A stretch of 5,298 nt of DNA. Origin: an uncultured Allomuricauda sp. (GTDB lineage Bacteria > Bacteroidota > Bacteroidia > Flavobacteriales > Flavobacteriaceae). The DNA lies in contig CALDPL010000150.1 in the NCBI GenBank assembly GCA_937911965.1, forward strand, positions 1 to 5,298, read 5' to 3'. Shown here in pieces: positions 5,251 through 5,298 of this stretch. A model generated the notes under the pieces. It did not search any database, was not told the origin of the DNA, and saw only the letters and a program-made list of their open reading frames with translations. A program made the translations under genes and the position numbers. The first letter of the stretch is position 1; the number at the start of each line of letters is the position of its first letter.

Positions 5251-5298
5251 ATTGAAAATTGACCGCTCAACCTACGAAATATTACAGATTTTGGTCAT

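Noticed and set aside
1..5298. CRISPR array, tRNA or rRNA genes, toxin-antitoxin or defence genes
   Set aside because: No regularly spaced short repeats, no cloverleaf or rRNA signature, and no protein of such families was seen on either strand.

Overview
The window looks like chromosomal DNA from a member of the Bacteroidota, most likely a marine-type Flavobacteriia. Three things point there: the C-terminal half of a membrane pyrophosphatase with the family's conserved motifs, a short lipoprotein with a GGxKDxHGC motif that I associate with this phylum, and A-rich gene leaders without strong Shine-Dalgarno sequences. This assignment rests on my recognition of the proteins, not on a search.

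The left third (1-2025) is ordinary host sequence. It holds the 3' part of hppA (H+ or Na+ translocating membrane pyrophosphatase), closed by a textbook rho-independent terminator. Next is a complete small lipoprotein gene of unknown function on the + strand. Convergent to it on the - strand is the C-terminal half of a thioredoxin-fold (TlpA/redoxin-like) protein whose catalytic N-terminal half is missing.

From 2026 to 5250 the window is a pile-up of insertion sequences. An intact-looking IS1634-type element (2026-3712, 515-aa DDE transposase, 16-bp perfect terminal inverted repeats) abuts the broken thioredoxin gene. No target duplication is visible, and the missing half of that gene does not appear on the far side. 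About 600 bases follow without an intact gene (3713-4330). They hold two imperfect copies of a 59-bp repeat beside a decayed start that resembles an IS21-type istA, a second set of GGTGGCTC-like motifs, and a strong hairpin that reads as a terminator on the - strand. Last comes a compact IS5-family element (4331-5250, 274-aa transposase, 18-bp imperfect inverted repeats, ATT duplication). Its start codon sits directly at the foot of a 55-nt stem-loop. The remaining 48 bases are unassigned flank.

No multi-gene system is apparent. The points most worth a second look are the altered start of the hppA fragment, the gene broken next to the IS1634-type element, the degenerate repeat-rich zone between the two insertion sequences, and the IS5 leader hairpin.
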